Assembly: GCF_018831695.1 (NCBI RefSeq) | Contig: NC_056716.1 | Location: 8,498,950 to 8,562,949, forward strand | Length of the DNA stretch: 64,000 bases | Direction: 5' to 3' | DNA from: Puntigrus tetrazona | Taxonomy: Eukaryota > Chordata > Actinopteri > Cypriniformes > Cyprinidae | Shown: positions 1 to 14,920 of the stretch, in pieces | Numbering within the stretch: position 1 is the stretch's first letter | Layout of the letters: every line of letters begins with the position of its first letter | Notes under the pieces: generated by a model | The model's database searches: none | The model's input: the letters and a program-made list of their open reading frames with translations, nothing else | What the model was told of the DNA's origin: nothing | Made by a program: the position numbers and the translations under genes

Positions 1-3000
1 AACCATACAACTTGTAATACAATTACTACTTTGATTAATATTTATGTTCTGTGAATGCATTGCCTGCTGGTTAAGTGCAAATTAACACCTGACCACACTT
101 GTAAGTTTGCAACTGCTACAATAAAGTAAAAACATAGAAGGCAAACAATATAATGTAAGTAACACTACAACAAAAAAATTTATCTTGGGTGTGTTATATT
201 TGTATAAATAAACAAGCTTTGTCATTTTGGTGGCACTGAGGGGCCCCAAATAAAATTCTACTGAGGGCCCCATAAAGGCTTGGGCCTGCCCTTTTCCAAA
301 CTACCATAATTTGTTGCTCACAGAATAACATTAATGTCTAAGAAATATTGCCTCTTTCTGTGTCCTTAAAATCTGATTGAAGAAGAATGCTGCTGCTGAT
401 ACAGGAATATGTTCAACATATGTGCAAAACAATGGTCATCATAAGGCTGCGCTTTTCAACTGTTCTTTCAGTGCCAGTGTTGCGCATGTAAGTGCGTAGA
501 CTTTTATTGCACTTTGTATTTTACTGCACAGTTTATTAAAACAGAATCATAAAAAGACAGTTTATTTTTACAATAATTGTTTATTAAACCTAAATAATTT
601 GTGACATATTTTAAAACGTTCCATTTCTGTTTTGTTATAATCACAACCAACCTCTCCCAATCATAAATAAATAAACAAAATAATACAAATAAAATCAGAA
701 TAATATAAAGAAAAACAAAAAAATAGGTGACAGATTTTCACTTCATTCATGAAAGATATCAGGCATGGTTATGATTGAGGCAATGCACATTCTTAAGCCC
801 AGTAATTATGCAATTAAAACATATATACACAATTGTCAATATTTTAATAAAAATCCTCACATACTGTCATTGGATATGGGGAGAAGAGTCTGTTGGGATG
901 AATTCCCATTTTTGTGTCTCATATGAAGTCTCAGCTTTTAATGCTTTGAACGTATTTACAAATACATGATGATTTAAATGTTGATGTTATGAAATGGACT
1001 TTGAAGACCCTAAGGATTTTTATAAGTTGTAAGATATTTTTATTTTAGTTTATTAATTTATTAAAATCAAACAAGCAAACAAAGACATTAGTATGTTTGG
1101 CAAAAATAAACAAGGCAGTCCAAGGGTATCTGGCTTGATTTGAAACCACATTAAAGGACGATTACAAACTACTGATCCAAAATTACAAGATGTATCACAT
1201 GTTTGAATGGCTTCTTGTAGACCTCCAACATTCCAAAACCCAGAAGAATAAATAACAGACATTAGATTTTGTTTTGACTCAAACTCGTTTACTTCATTTG
1301 ACAGAATGTTGATAAACTAAAACAGATAATCACTCATCCAGTCATTTATCAATACATTCAAATTAAATAAATTAATCATTATGTAAAAACACTGCCTGAT
1401 TTACATCTCCTTCCTTCTCCCACACGGTCATTTCAGTGCTGTTTTAATGTTTTTCCCATACATGCCATTTTACAGTTTTGATGGATTACAAAAATAAATA
1501 AAAAAGTACCTGAACAAATTGCTAATGTATCAACATGCATAGTTGTGTCATATTCATACACTTATTTACAATTACCTGCATGAAAGAGTGCTTTTCCTTT
1601 TTCCTGCTTTGTTTTGCTTCTTTATTTGGCTTTTGTTCTATTTTTTGCAAAGATGGAAAGGTTGCTTGATGCAGTTCAAAGGACACACAGGACATGCATG
1701 TGAAAGAGAGTGAATGAAACCTTCAAACCAAAAGCCAAAACCCTAAGAGCACTGATAGAGGATTCTGCCTCCTTGTCTGGAACATGTCAATCAGAACAAC
1801 ACACACCATCTCCCAATCATCGTAGAAGACATATGGACAAGGGCTTCCTTTCTGTGATCTGCTAGACCCTGGATTGTAAGGTATTGCTCTAACTAGTATT
1901 AGCATATAAAACATACTCAAAAAGGACAATATGGCTCTATGTCTCCAAAAGTAGGATAAATGAAGATTTCATAGAGATACAGTTTACATGTGATATCCCA
2001 GAGAACAAATAGTCTAGAAGATTGCATTAGAGTGCAGCACATTTGTATATGGAAGACACTGATTAACAAACCCTTGAGATAATGCTGTAACATTAGTCAA
2101 TGGCAAATTCCACAAGGGGTTTAATTATTGCAAAAAGCAAAGCCAATGTTTTGCTTTTTTATTGACAGGCTTTATGATGAACATGCAATCTATCTCAACC
2201 TCTTTTCACCTCAACATTTCCTCAACCTTTCCTTACCAGATTTACAATAATTTGCCAGTCTCCATGGGGAGAATCAAAGGTTGTATGTTTGTAAAGGGGC
2301 ATGGTGATGTGATATCCAATAAAACTTATTGGTGGCATGGGTCACTCCAGTCAAGTGGTGTTCCAAACCAGTGACACAATGGCTGTTTCTCAGCTTACAT
2401 TGCCCTTAGGATATGACCTGCACCCATCTATACCTCATCAAAGCCAGACTACAGACCTCTGTGTAATATACACTTTTAACACTAAAATTGGAATAATGGG
2501 AAAACACTAATTAACCTTGGCTGAAAGAGCTGGCCCCTGGAGAGACAGCTTTACAACAGGGGCAATGATTTTTAATTGTGCCCAAGCTGGCCAGTGCTTA
2601 AAAAAATGAAAATTATAGCTTGACCTCTGGTGGCTGAAAATATGCTAGATTTCATTAGTTTCTTTAGGATGAGATTGGTCTCCTAGGGGGTTGGTGTTTA
2701 TAAAGATGCACAGCAACTAGTATTCTGGACCAGGCGTTCTGGAATGAGCTGTGCTTTGCATTTTGTAATTTGGAAAAGAAAATAGTAAACATTTTATATT
2801 GTGACTTCTCCTTTGGCGTAAAGAGTAGGATGATTTCTTTACAGCATGAGACATCCTCTTTTTATGTTAAAGGAAAAGTTGAATCTCTCAATGAGCAGGC
2901 ACTGAGAACATCAACGGAATTAAGGTGTCAGGCTGCTTACTGAAATGGCACAAGCTGAAATCCACCTGTCTCCAGTCCTCAGACAATTTATCACTTACTT

Positions 3001-5994
3001 CATTTTACTTTTATTTGCTTCTTGATATTTTGAGAGGAAGCCCTCCTAAAAGAATCATCCAATTATACTTCCTGAAAAAGCTTGTACCTCTTTGAGACAG
3101 ACATAGAAGGATGAGCATTTACATTTGCTTACATTAAGCATTTAGATGATTACTGCTTCAGTTTCTTAAAGCTTCTGGATGATTTATCCCATCTTCCCAT
3201 CTTTAAAGGGTTAACAGCCTCAAAGATTGAGTGCTCTTTTTGAATTCCGCTTGGCTAACTTGGGTTTCTACTCAGCAGTCATGATTTCAGCAACATATCA
3301 ATATATCAAAACAGAAAAGTTAGCAGGTCTTGGGCCTGGTATAAAACAGGAAAACAGGTTCAATTGTCATTAAGTGGTCTGTGCCCTGTTCACAAAGTTC
3401 TGCACATCCCTACTGAGTGTCTACTTACTATATACATTGTTTTTTTTTGTTGTATTTACTTGTTTCATTTAACATATACATAAGTTTTGAGGGTGTCATT
3501 ATTAAGACAAGAGATTTGGAAGGATCCATCACCATGGAGCAGTTGGTACTACATAATGGTCTGCATGAGTAATCACTTTGACCCCCTGAAGCAGGCCATA
3601 ATCTTTACAGTTCAAACTACAATTTATAAAGGCTTATTACAGAAAATCAATTTCTCAAACAAACATGGCATGAGAATGTTTGTGTATGACTGAAGCATAT
3701 ACAATTAACATCAGATCACATTCCTGCAAACTGAAACGTATCTCTAACTGATTAACCTGATGATATCTGCCAATCATCTTATAGATCACAGTTGTGTAAA
3801 ATAAGATGATAACCCAAGCTTACAATGTCACATTAATCCAAAATGCTAGACTTGTATTGCACAATATGGTAATACTGTGCGAGCTGTGATTGGAGTCACA
3901 GTCTACTGTTTCAAGTGCTAAAAATCAGCTCCGTTGTTACGAATAATCAATGATTTTAATCCTTAAAGGCACTGGCATAGGTAAAACGGTGAGGTTTTTC
4001 CTTTCTATTTTCTGCATGCTCAGAGAGAGAGGGGAAAAAAGCAACTTTATTTTTTTGGAACCCTGAACCAAACTGGTGCAATTTTGGAGACTCTTACAAT
4101 ATCTCTTATGTCTTGCCTGTCATTGGGAAAGCCCTTATTATCTTGACCCTCTCTTTCTACATAAAAGAAAAAAACTTCTCGCCTGATTCCCACTTGCTCT
4201 TGCTTTCCTGGCTGGAGATTAATGAGCTGCTCTGGCCTGACAGCTTGCATGTCTGTGAAGGAGAGAGGAGGGCCCGATGCTTGATTAAATGGAAGGGCTG
4301 TGCATGTTTGTGTATGAGTGTGCAATGGAGTGATCTGGGCTCGTGCAGTGATAGAGAGAGAGCATGGGGTGGGGATATTTAGATGTATAGTCCAATCTGA
4401 ATTTGGACAATACATCTAGAATCCTTCCCTGGCATCAGGATATCCATCATTTTAATCTACTTCTTATACTAACAGCCTATTGTTTGCACAGTGAACAATA
4501 CCATTATGTAGCCTGTCTGTTTACGTGATGTTTAGCTACAGTGCCACATTATATACATACATAGTATAGCACTTTTGAAAGCACATACTAAATATTAGTA
4601 ATAAAATTTTTAATAATAAAATAATAAAATTTTTCCCCTTTTCTTTTTTTTTGAAAAGCATGTTTCATTTTTGTTCACTTGTAATCAAAAAAATAACTTA
4701 AACATTACTAGTGATGTCGTAGAGTTACAGATAATTTAGCTATTATAGGTGACCATAAGATAAAATATATATAAATGTAAAAATAAATCTTTAGAAATTA
4801 TTTAATAAATGCCATAATGATAGAATTCAAGCTGGACTGATTTTTATGGTATTTTTTCACGCCACTCAAATGAAAACAGTATGTGTAAAATGATATGAAC
4901 TGTCATGTATTGTAATCATCATAAGAATATGGATCTTTTGTAAATCAAAAATTGGGCTGTATTAATCATGTCCGTATAGTAAGGTACAGGTGTGAATCAT
5001 GGATGTTTTTTCGTGATGTAGAATGGTCAAAGCTGTGAATTAGAACACCTCCAGTTTGTTGATTCCCTGCAGTCCATTGTGGAGACCTAACATTCACTCT
5101 CAAAGCAAACTAGCTGGCACTAGCAAGTGACTCATTGAGATGTATAAATTCCTTGTGACACAAGAAAATAGATGGCTTTTGGCAAGCTGCCCCACACCAT
5201 TTTGTGTGCTACTGGTTAATTGGAATGCCCCACTTCACATTTCCCTATGTGCTGTTAGGAGAGGCTACATGAAATCTAGAATGCAGTTTTTGCCTTTGAC
5301 CAATCTTTCAGTACTTTTCAGCTATGCATCAGCATGCAGATAGCTACTGGTAATAGTTTACATTATATACATAACCAAAACTTTTTCCAATCTCTCCATC
5401 ATTTAAGTAAGCTGTGGTCCCAGCCAAAGCATCATCAGTTCAGTCGAAGTGTATATTCGTGTGTGTGTGTGGACATGCTAGTGGATTGGCTGGGTTGGTC
5501 TTTGAAAGATATGCAATTTACAAAAAGGAAGGAGAAGGTGTTGGTGACGGTATGAAGGTCCTTGAAAGTTGTTCACGTGTTTGCGTGCACTTCATGCGTC
5601 TTCAAACACACCACGCCTGCAGAAACCAGCCAAGTTTTTTTGTAATGCTCGCGGTACACTCCAACCTAATTCTTTACAAAATTGGGCCCGCTTGCTTAAA
5701 CTCAGAAAGGCAAGGATGGTCATCCATTCCCAGCACTGGCCACTGTCCCAGAGATGAGTGAATTAGATTGTTTTTGGAGGATTCTCTCCAGGAGGTCCAA
5801 AATCACCCACATCCTGCTAATGCAGGGTAATGGGTCAGTCATAGGGTAATAGAGGGCCACATTAAAAGCTCTCTTTATTTTTCAACATGCAAAAAGGATG
5901 AGAGTTAAGAAAAAGAAAGAAAGAAAGAAAGGAAAACTCAAAAGTTAAGGTGTCCGTATCATACTCCTATAATAAATTAAACTGATATATATGT

Positions 5995-6021
5995 GATTAT
6001 TATTATTATTATTATTATTAT
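5995..6021. repeat. (TTA)n microsatellite
   Basis: About nine TTA units inside a wider AT-rich stretch to about 6240. Confidence 0.9.
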
Positions 6022-7879
6022 CCGTGCTGTCACAAATGATTATATTTTTATTATGTATATATAAAACACATGCATGTATATATTTCAGAAAAATATTTTT
6101 AGATATTAAAATGTATTTATAATATACATTTATGAATATAAATCTAGACATACAAATACATGTAAATATTTCAAAATATATACTGTATGTGTTTGTATAT
6201 ATTTATATATACATAATAAATAATACATAATAAAAACTTATTTCATTATTATTACTATAATCATTATTAATCCTTTGACAGCACTAGTATATGCTTGTTT
6301 GGTGCCTTCCCTTTATGCGATCGCTTCCCTCTTTCCTTCTGGGGCCCCCTCTATCGTCAGGCCCCAAAGTCATCCCAACTTGAGTTCTGAGTTAGAATCC
6401 CACTATAATTGTATGGTTTGGAAGGAGAGCTGAAGGAAATAAACATAGAGAAGGGGAGGCAGAAGGATGTTGAAGAATTCCCTCTGGGACAGCACAATGG
6501 CCGCTACTTATACACTTGTATTGATGCTCTACAGGATTGAATGTTTAGACTCCTCCCAAACCTAGGTTTGGACAATCATAGAGTGATCATTAGATGTGTA
6601 CATGGTGCAAATATTTACTGTCAGAAATAAAACTACCGTGATTTTTTGCTTTGAGAGAACTAGTTCATTTTCACTTCCAAGTTTTGTCCAATTTGCTGTA
6701 TTGCTATAGATTCACAAGCTTTAATGAAACTATCAGATACATAAATAACATTGGGATTGATAGGAAAAAAATGAAGGAGAAAAAATTAATAAAATAAGAA
6801 TTTTGCCAGTTTCTAATTAACTAACAAAGTAATTGAAGTATAGCCTATACTAGCTCAGCGATAATTACAATATTGGGAGAAAGTCAACCACAAAGATGCT
6901 GAGTGTGGCTCTGCAAGCAAATGTCTGCTGATCACTAATCGCAACATGCACTGTTTTTTGTTGTTGCTTTTTTTTCCTTTTCACCTGCACAGAAAGAGTG
7001 TTTCCAACAGCAGAATAACATCCTTTCCGCAAGACTGGCCATTTTCAGCTTTAAGGGTTGTTTGCTGTCACGCTTCCATTCTTTCTTCCATTTGATATGT
7101 TTATTTGTAGAAAAGAAGCTGCAGGTGCAGCTGAAGAAAAAGGAATCTTATCAAAGGACTCGGTTCCCTTAAGAACAGTGCCAGGGAAGAAGGGAATTAT
7201 GGATGCGATTCTCGTTGCATCGTCTTCAGAGAGTTTGAGGTCTTGTGCTGCTTATGGGAAGGCCTTGTGCTGAGAGTCGTCTCACAACTGCCACCAGGAT
7301 ATCTGCAGCAGGGGAAAGTAAGGAGAGTAAAAGAAGGAAGAAGAGAGGAAGAGACATAGATGAGTAATTGTTTGCAAGTGGGACACATGAGACACTTATG
7401 GAGTGAGATTGCCAGTGATGTAAAATGAGTCACGGCTGTTTAGGTTTTCATTTGTTCAGAAGAAAACCTAAAAAGTAGGGTGACCACCCTGTGTGTGAGT
7501 GGGCCATCATCTACACCAAGATTAGAGCGACAGCGGTCACCGCTGGGGTAGAGCCATTTTCAGATTCAATTAAATCCACACCACTGGAGAACACTCATCA
7601 GCATTGTGATTAATGGCCACTACCCAAAATCCTCACAAACACCTCTCAAACAAAAATCACTGTGAATGCCAAAAGCAGTTTCATACATGCATTATCATTT
7701 TTATTGTGTCCTACAAAACATCTTTACACCCATCTATTTAATATCGGTGCAATATTTTCAGGCATTTTCTGCTCTAATTTTTAGAAGTACTTGTATCTCC
7801 ATTAGTAATAGTCCTAAAATCCAATTAATTTATAGCATCAGTTTTAGATGATTGGCAGATATTTCTTTCTGATATTGAA

Positions 7880-8090
7880 TAATGGGTAACACTATATATT
7901 GATAGTCCACTTTAGACATTCTTAGTAAGCAACTTTGCAGCTACATCAATTTATTATATATAACAATCTACTCTGAGAGTTATAGACATGTAGCTGCAAA
8001 TGAATGAGAATTAGTTGGGCATGTAGTTACAAAGGGTATGGTAGTTAGTAGAATGTCTAAAGTGGACCTTCAGAAAAAAAATAATCGTGT
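7880..8090. repeat. MITE-like element with terminal inverted repeats
   Basis: GTCCACTTTAGACATTCT at 905-922 of the 7-kb block (7905-7922) is exactly inverted at 8050-8067. The inside is AT-rich with repeated 'gtagttac/tgtagctgc' pieces. This combination resembles a common zebrafish non-autonomous DNA element; I cannot name the family. Confidence 0.75.
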
Positions 8091-9012
8091 TCAAAATAAA
8101 TCGTACTTAATGGAAAGTATCCAAAATGAACACTAAAAATCATATTTCTAAAAATCATCTAAAAAACACAGGTGTTGCAGAGACATTAGGTAAACAAAGA
8201 AGATGAGCAAGACATGTTTGGTCCAATTTCAATTTAAATAATTTAATTAAAATTAAATGTATACAAATAGTCTAGTCTATCTTACCATTAGGCATTTTAA
8301 ACAAACAAATGAATAAACTGCGAGTTAAAATAGTAAGCTTTGTGCTATAGCTGCGACTATAGTTCATAACAGTATTATAGTCTAAACACTGTATGCTTTG
8401 AATTCAATCATATTGCATCCAAAAGGTACGTCTGGGAATGATGAAGGCTACAGCTGGATGATTCATGCTTCTCCACACTTTCCTGCATGTGGGTGGGCCA
8501 TTAAGCAAAACTCTTATGTTTGCACTGCATGTACAGTAACCATGCTACTTTAAGAAAACAAGCTTAGTGTACAAAAAGTCCCATACGAACCAATCAGATT
8601 TGCAAGAGGTATGAATGGATGCGTGCAACATTAACACCCGGTTTGTTAATCTCTGTCTGGTTTGAACAGCCCCACAGTATAATAATCACCGGCTGCTTTA
8701 TACACAGGAGACACATTATCGCTTTTTCAGCCTGGTTTTCATAAGAGCACCAGGAGATTTGCTGATCATCCTACACACAGTGAAAACCCATGCTGGATTT
8801 AGCATTACTAATTAAATAGCAATTAAAATTTTACATTGTGCTTTGAAAACAAAAGGGAACAGCTTATGTTTTTGTTTAATGTCAAATAGAAATTGTATGT
8901 AGTATCACAGTTTGAGCTTAAGCACTGTTCGTTGTTAACAGCTGTCAACTATGTTTTAGTTGCTAGTGTTATGCACACCTGTGTACCACTTCACAAGATA
9001 TGCACACTTCTA

Positions 9013-9128
9013 CTCCAGTGGAGGGCCAGAGTCCTGCAAAGTTTAGGTGCAACTCTCATTAAACACACCTGATACGGCTAATCAAGTAATTTAGGCTTAT
9101 TTGAAAACTGCATGGTATGTGTGGCTGA
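9013..9128. repeat. Cyprinid dispersed DNA-transposon fragment
   Basis: The run 'gagggccagagtcctgca' followed by 'aactctcattaaacacacc' and 'ctaatcaagt' is characteristic of a very common zebrafish repeat. This copy is partial; the mirrored second half is missing or diverged. Confidence 0.7.
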
Positions 9129-11779
9129 TGCAAAGTTGACACCGATCTAATCTATCAGCATCCACTGAGAGCTGCATGTTACTGCTGCCTGTCTCTCATT
9201 CTGAATGTGGGTCTGTATGCCAAGCAAACACAATCAAAATGTTTATCATAAAAATCTGGTATTGCTTATAGCGTGTCTTAAAAGCGAATAAAATGGCAAT
9301 AATGTGAAGTGTCTAGAAAATCTGCAAAAAACAAAACAAAACATATACTTTAAAATAAGTGACCAAAGTTTCAAATAACCAAATGTCAACTTTATATGGC
9401 TCAATGTGACGTCAAGTATTTATACAGATTTTTTATTTCACATGGTAGTCTTATTAACCTCAGCTAGTAAGCTATATTATGGCTCATGAAAAAAATATTG
9501 TTGTTTAATTTAGTACTTTTTTGGAACATATTCCATAAAACTAGGACTGAACTGTTGACTCAGACATCAGTACAATTTAACCACCTTCAACTGACAGCCT
9601 TGCATAGGAGCCTGTTTTTGCCTAAAAAATGCCATTTATTTTGACCATTCAGTAGATATGAGACAAAGTCCCAGTAGTGGATAAATTGTTTTGTTCGGTG
9701 AAAGTAGACAATGAGTTTCAATGGCACTTAAGAACCACAGAGAAGGTTAGGTCTGTCCTTCTCTAACAGATGCACCATTATATCCCAGTGTCAAAGGCAA
9801 CCAACAGTTCTAATCACCCATGTTATCCACAGGGAAAACGTTTAAATGTATCTCTTCAAAGTTAGAAACGAGCTGAGGTTAGCTGAACTTCTTTTAGCCC
9901 TAATGCTTTTTGTGAACATGCATATCTCAGAGCAAGCCCAGATCTGAAACTTAATATGAGGCGCTCAAAATAGGGCTCTCCATGTACAGAGTGTATTCAA
10001 TTCTACAGAGGTCTATGTAACTCTGAACTCAGTTAGTGTCCTCTGTGACTACAAATTCAAGCTTTTCAATGTGACTCCATGGACAGGATATTACCATTAA
10101 AGGAATTTTGTTTTTATCACTAGCAATGAAGAGTGCAGTGTGGAGGAGATGGCTCTCTGAGAAGCTTCTAACGCAGGTGCAGCATCTGAGCTTGCTGTCT
10201 CATCAATAATTGACAGCATAAAACCAATCAGAACAATTTGCTCCCACAAAGCGAAGTGCTATGAGCAGGCTGGAGGTGCTTAATCATTAATGAGGCAATT
10301 AGCTGAAACTGTTACACCTGGCCTGAGTCGCTTGCTTGGAGTGGCCAGCTTGTCTGACGCTACACCAGAGGACTCTGGGATATCAACTGACTGGAGTCCT
10401 AGCGGGGTCATCTATTGACAAGAAAAGTGGCGCCTGATACCTCTACAAAACATTTCCTAAGTCAATTGTATGCTTTTACCAGATTTGGAGAGAGACAGTC
10501 TTGGTAGAGAATATTATGCATCTTGGTGATGCTTTTAAATGAATCCAATGGAGGGACTATTTTTGTCTACAGACAAAGCATTGATCTAAGACTAATGTAA
10601 CTGCACTAGAAACATGTTAAACCTATAAAAATAGTAATTAATAATAAATAAATTAGAGTAACTTTTAATTACTGAATAAATATAATTATCAAATATTTAC
10701 ATGTATATAATTATATTAATATATTTTATATAAATATAAAATTTAAAATGCATTACTAGCATTACTTCAATCCTTACTGTCTCCCTAACATGTCACCTCC
10801 ACAAAGCATGTGCCTTTTCCATTTGGAATAATAATATAAAAAAGATACATAATTAAAAAAAAAAGATAGATCAATCGATATTTTTTTTCTTTGTTTTAAA
10901 TTCCTATAGCATCTATGTGCTTAAATAAATTTTATTTGTCAGACTTGACTGCCAGTGTAAATTTTATGAGAACTGTCTTTGTAGTTATGGTATACACAGT
11001 TATTATAGAACATTTCAAGGGCCCTGGCACACATGGGCTGTGTGGCCATCTATAGTATATTATGTATACAGTATGACAGCCCTGCAACTACAGCCATCCT
11101 TAGGCTCTCAAGTCCAGAGTGTTCTTACTGGTGTTTTGTGCAAATTTTTAAATGCATGTTCACATATAAAACACGTTTCAACTTAAATTCCAAAACATTT
11201 CAGAAAAAAAAGTCATTGGTCAATTTGAAAGGGGTAGTCCCCGCGATCACCATGAACGGATGCACCGCACTCTCCAATGCAAATAGACAGTTTCAAATGC
11301 TCTGGCAGAGCACACACCGGAAAAAGAAAAAAAAGTGGTGTGAAACAAGATATTTTGAATGTAAGTGACACCAAAAGCACTTGCACATTTTACATCGTCC
11401 CAGGTGCTTGCTGCTCACTTTTAGGAGCTCTAAACAAAGTAATGTTCATGTTATCGCAGAGTTTCGGAGCTTTGCACCAAATGATACAAGGAAGTAGCTG
11501 AATGTTCAATGGAAGAGAAGTATTGAGTTTGTCTGGAAAATTACAGATGACCTTCTGTTAGAATGACACTTTCTCTGGGTGTAGTTTTAATTCTGCCATA
11601 CTGGAGACTGTGTGTGGGGTGAAAAGCACTTCATGCCCTTTAGAATTTAAGATTTTCTTCTAACGCTTTAGTTTCAGTGAACTTCGACAGAACATCCCCT
11701 TGTGCATGAGAAAAATAATCCAACACCCAATGCACTTGAAGAAAGTATATACGGTGGTGTTTGTGAGGTGTTTTGTGGT

Positions 11780-12027
11780 TCATGTGGACACAAATGTGTA
11801 TAATGTAAAATAATGTAAAATAGTTTATGAGGACACTTGCTGTGTCCCATAAAATAAAAAGGCTTAAAAAAAAAAAAAAACCTAAACAGTGTTTTTATGA
11901 AATTCAAAATTGCAGTAGTTTTCTGTAAGGGTTTAGGTATAGGTGACGGAAAATATGGTATATACAGTATAAAACCATTACGCCTATGTAATGTAGGGTC
12001 CCCTAAACCACAAATGCAAGTATGTAT

Positions 12028-12058
<31 letters not shown>
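11780..12058. repeat. Cyprinid dispersed repeat with (GT)n tail
   Basis: Contains 'tttatgaggacac', 'gtagttttctgtaagggt', 'acagtataaaaccattacgc' and 'ctatgtaatgtagggtcccc', then (GT)n at 12021-12058. The same string of motifs recurs in zebrafish repeats that end in a GT microsatellite. Family name not known to me. Confidence 0.75.
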
Positions 12059-12785
12059 CATACATTGATGTACAGTAATATAAAATGTATTTGACACTAC
12101 TGAGCAATATTACAAATATGGCAAGTTTCAAGAAAAGAGGAACCCTGCACTTATTTTCTTCCTGCTTTTAAAAGTAAGGTTCTCGAGACGTCTACTGTAG
12201 TTCCTTATCTGCACAGCCTGTGACTGTTGCTTTAGAGACAGATTGCTCCAATCAGAACCACATATTAATAGAATTCTCCATATTAAGTGCTGCAGATTTG
12301 GTCTGCTAGTGCAATCTATCCATAACTTACAATTTTGTTGAACATTATTATTTTATGTGAGAAGTATGTATCATTTTTTTGAAAATATATCTATATGACC
12401 ACATGAATTCAAAGGTTTTTGGTCTACAGTTTCTATATTTCATAAATGAAACTAAGTTCACCTTAATTTCCCACATGTTAGATTTCAGTAGTAAATGTGT
12501 CAGTGGACACATGAGTCATAGATATGATTCAGCCACAATCCGACCGGTTTTGGCAAATGCAACTCATCAAGGGAAACACTCAAATGTCATGTTAATGTAG
12601 ATACCTAACCATATGCACAGAATGTGAACTAATTTTAGCTGAGCATGCTGTAACAAGTAGTAAATGTGGCAATGTGGCATTGTTATCTTCTGTTTCATTT
12701 GACCAAATGTTCCTTGAATATAAGTAAACATGCTAAAAGTACATGCTATGTATCATTTATACATGTATTTATTTATTAGAAATCA

Positions 12786-12788
<3 letters not shown>

Positions 12789-12836
<48 letters not shown>
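12789..12836. repeat. (TA)n microsatellite
   Basis: Nearly pure TA repeat of about 24 units. Confidence 0.95.
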
Positions 12837-12887
12837 CTTTTAACACTAACAACAACCAAGGCCATACATTTTGATTTCCAGTACACC

Positions 12888-12905
12888 GAAAGAAAGAAAG
12901 AAGGA

Positions 12906-12984
<79 letters not shown>
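12888..12984. repeat. (GAAA)n microsatellite
   Basis: About 24 GAAA units with one GGAA interruption. Open frames on both strands here are repeat artefacts. Confidence 0.95.
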
Positions 12985-13479
12985 GCACTCAAAAAATACA
13001 CTACAAAGGACTTAAAGATAAAGACAAAAAGACAGCTTGACAGATAAAGAAGCAAAAGACAAAAAGTGTGTGTGTGTTGGTGGTAACCCTCGAAGTGGAG
13101 ACAGCAGTGTGTGGCTGTAATGAAACATTTATAATACGTCCTGCTCTGCTCTGTTGAGCTCACTGAACACTCACTGTAATCGCACTGGCAGGCCGCCTGA
13201 GGCAGTGGGCAGCGTGGAACATGTGTGTTGGTGTTAGCTGGAGGGAAGAGATGGAGTAAATCTCTGCAGCAACAACCAATGTCAACAAGTACTATTGCCC
13301 GACATGCAATCCCTGACCTCAGCAGTCAAAGAGCTAAATCCAGAAAATCGCTGCAGTCTGTATTGACAGTAAGAGTTCGAGTAAAAATATCTAGTAAATG
13401 ACAAACAAATAAAATGCAACAATCTTTCTCAGCTAGAGAATTTAAATAATAATTTTATTATTATTCATACTGTCACACA

Positions 13480-14920
13480 ATGTGTGCAGACAGTCATAAT
13501 CTGAAATAGTAATCCACAGCCGTAAATTCAAAAGGCAGATGGGAGATACAACACAATAAACTTTAATGAGATTGGACACTGAACAAAGGAAAAGGATGAA
13601 TTAAGTAACTGAGCCACCAAACTAAATTAAAGAAATATAGATGAAACTAATAACTAATTGTACTCAGTATATCCACAAATGAGGAAAATGAACCAAGGAG
13701 ATAGGAACTAAAGAATACAAGATAAAAGTCAATTAAACTGAAAAAAGACCTCCACCCACCCCCTCAGAAAGCACACAAACTTATGTCTGCAAAACAAACA
13801 AATACAAACAGATGAGAAGGCCCACAAGAGGAGCGCGGGAGATGTCAAAGATGGCAAAAAGAAGCAGGCAGAGAAATAGCATACTCCAGCGTGATGGAGG
13901 ACTGAAGCAGAGCAAAGATCATAGCCCACTGTAGAGTCACAGAGAGAGAGGAGGCGCTGGTGGAAGTGAGGCTGACGACACCAGATAGCCAACTAATGGA
14001 GACATAACCAGTGACGGATTTGTCTAAGGTAGAGATGAAGAGTCAAGAGCCATTGTGATACTGTTGTCGCTTGATATAGCCGGAGCAACTGAAACCAAGG
14101 AGGAACCAGAGGGAATGTGGAGCCAGGCAGAGCCAGAGGACTCTGAGGGACTAAGGCAAAGCCAGAGGAGAATATTGTAGTGGAGGAGCACTGCAGACTG
14201 ACCCTAGAGTGTATGCCAGAAGGATGAGGGAACTATGTGGACCCGCATAGGATGAACCCACCTCCTTTGTAAGGAGATAAAAAAGCAAGGACCCAAGAAG
14301 GGAGCAGATGGGTTTGAGGGCTAAGGTGGAGTCCTGGAACAGAAATCATTATGTCCAAACAAGCTGGAGACTGAAAGTCCGTGCTAAGACAAGGCGCCAG
14401 ATGGCGTTGACTGAGAGCGTGAGCTGAGGGGCTGACAAGAACCAGGAAGCAGGGCTGAGATCTGGCCAATTTAGGGAAAGGAGGCAGGAGAGGAAGACTG
14501 GAGAGAAAACAGTACAGCATGTGTAGGGTGGGACCCTTGGAGACTCAGGAGACATAGGAGGTTCTGAAGATTCTGAATTTTCTGAAGTGTTGGACAGAGC
14601 CATTGGGACTGATTAGACACATTCTGGACTTTTTGGTTGGTGCCTTTCTCCATGCCTCACACTCTGGCATGTACTCCCATGGTCAGAAGCATTATTAGGG
14701 TCAGGCTCTGAGACATCGCAGGGGCAGGTGACAGTGAGATGGCAGAACCAACCAGAAAAGTCCAAAAATGTTAAGCACCCTTTTAGGCAATGGCAGTGCT
14801 GGCAAATCCATTTTGGTCTGGCCTTCTCTTACATTGTGTTGCAACGGGCAATATCCAAAAAAGTAATCAATATTGTCTTTAATCCAAGCACAGGCAAACA
14901 GAACAGATGAGTGTTTACAA
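13480..14920 (-). mobile_element. Probable old retroelement segment
   Basis: The stretch has unusual composition for the region (long GA-rich runs such as agccagaggactctgaggg) and minus-strand frames rich in Ser, Pro and Glu (SENSESSEPPMSPESP at about 14530-14590). I associate this kind of SPESP coding sequence with cyprinid LTR retroelement internal regions. There is no RT or integrase domain and no paired LTRs, so it is a remnant at best. Confidence 0.4.

Noticed and set aside
4047..4415. 122-codon minus-strand frame
   Set aside because: No similarity, low-complexity parts and an overlapping plus-strand frame; no splice or promoter support.
12776..13163. Open frames of 70-105 codons on both strands
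   Set aside because: They are translations of (TA)n and (GAAA)n repeats.
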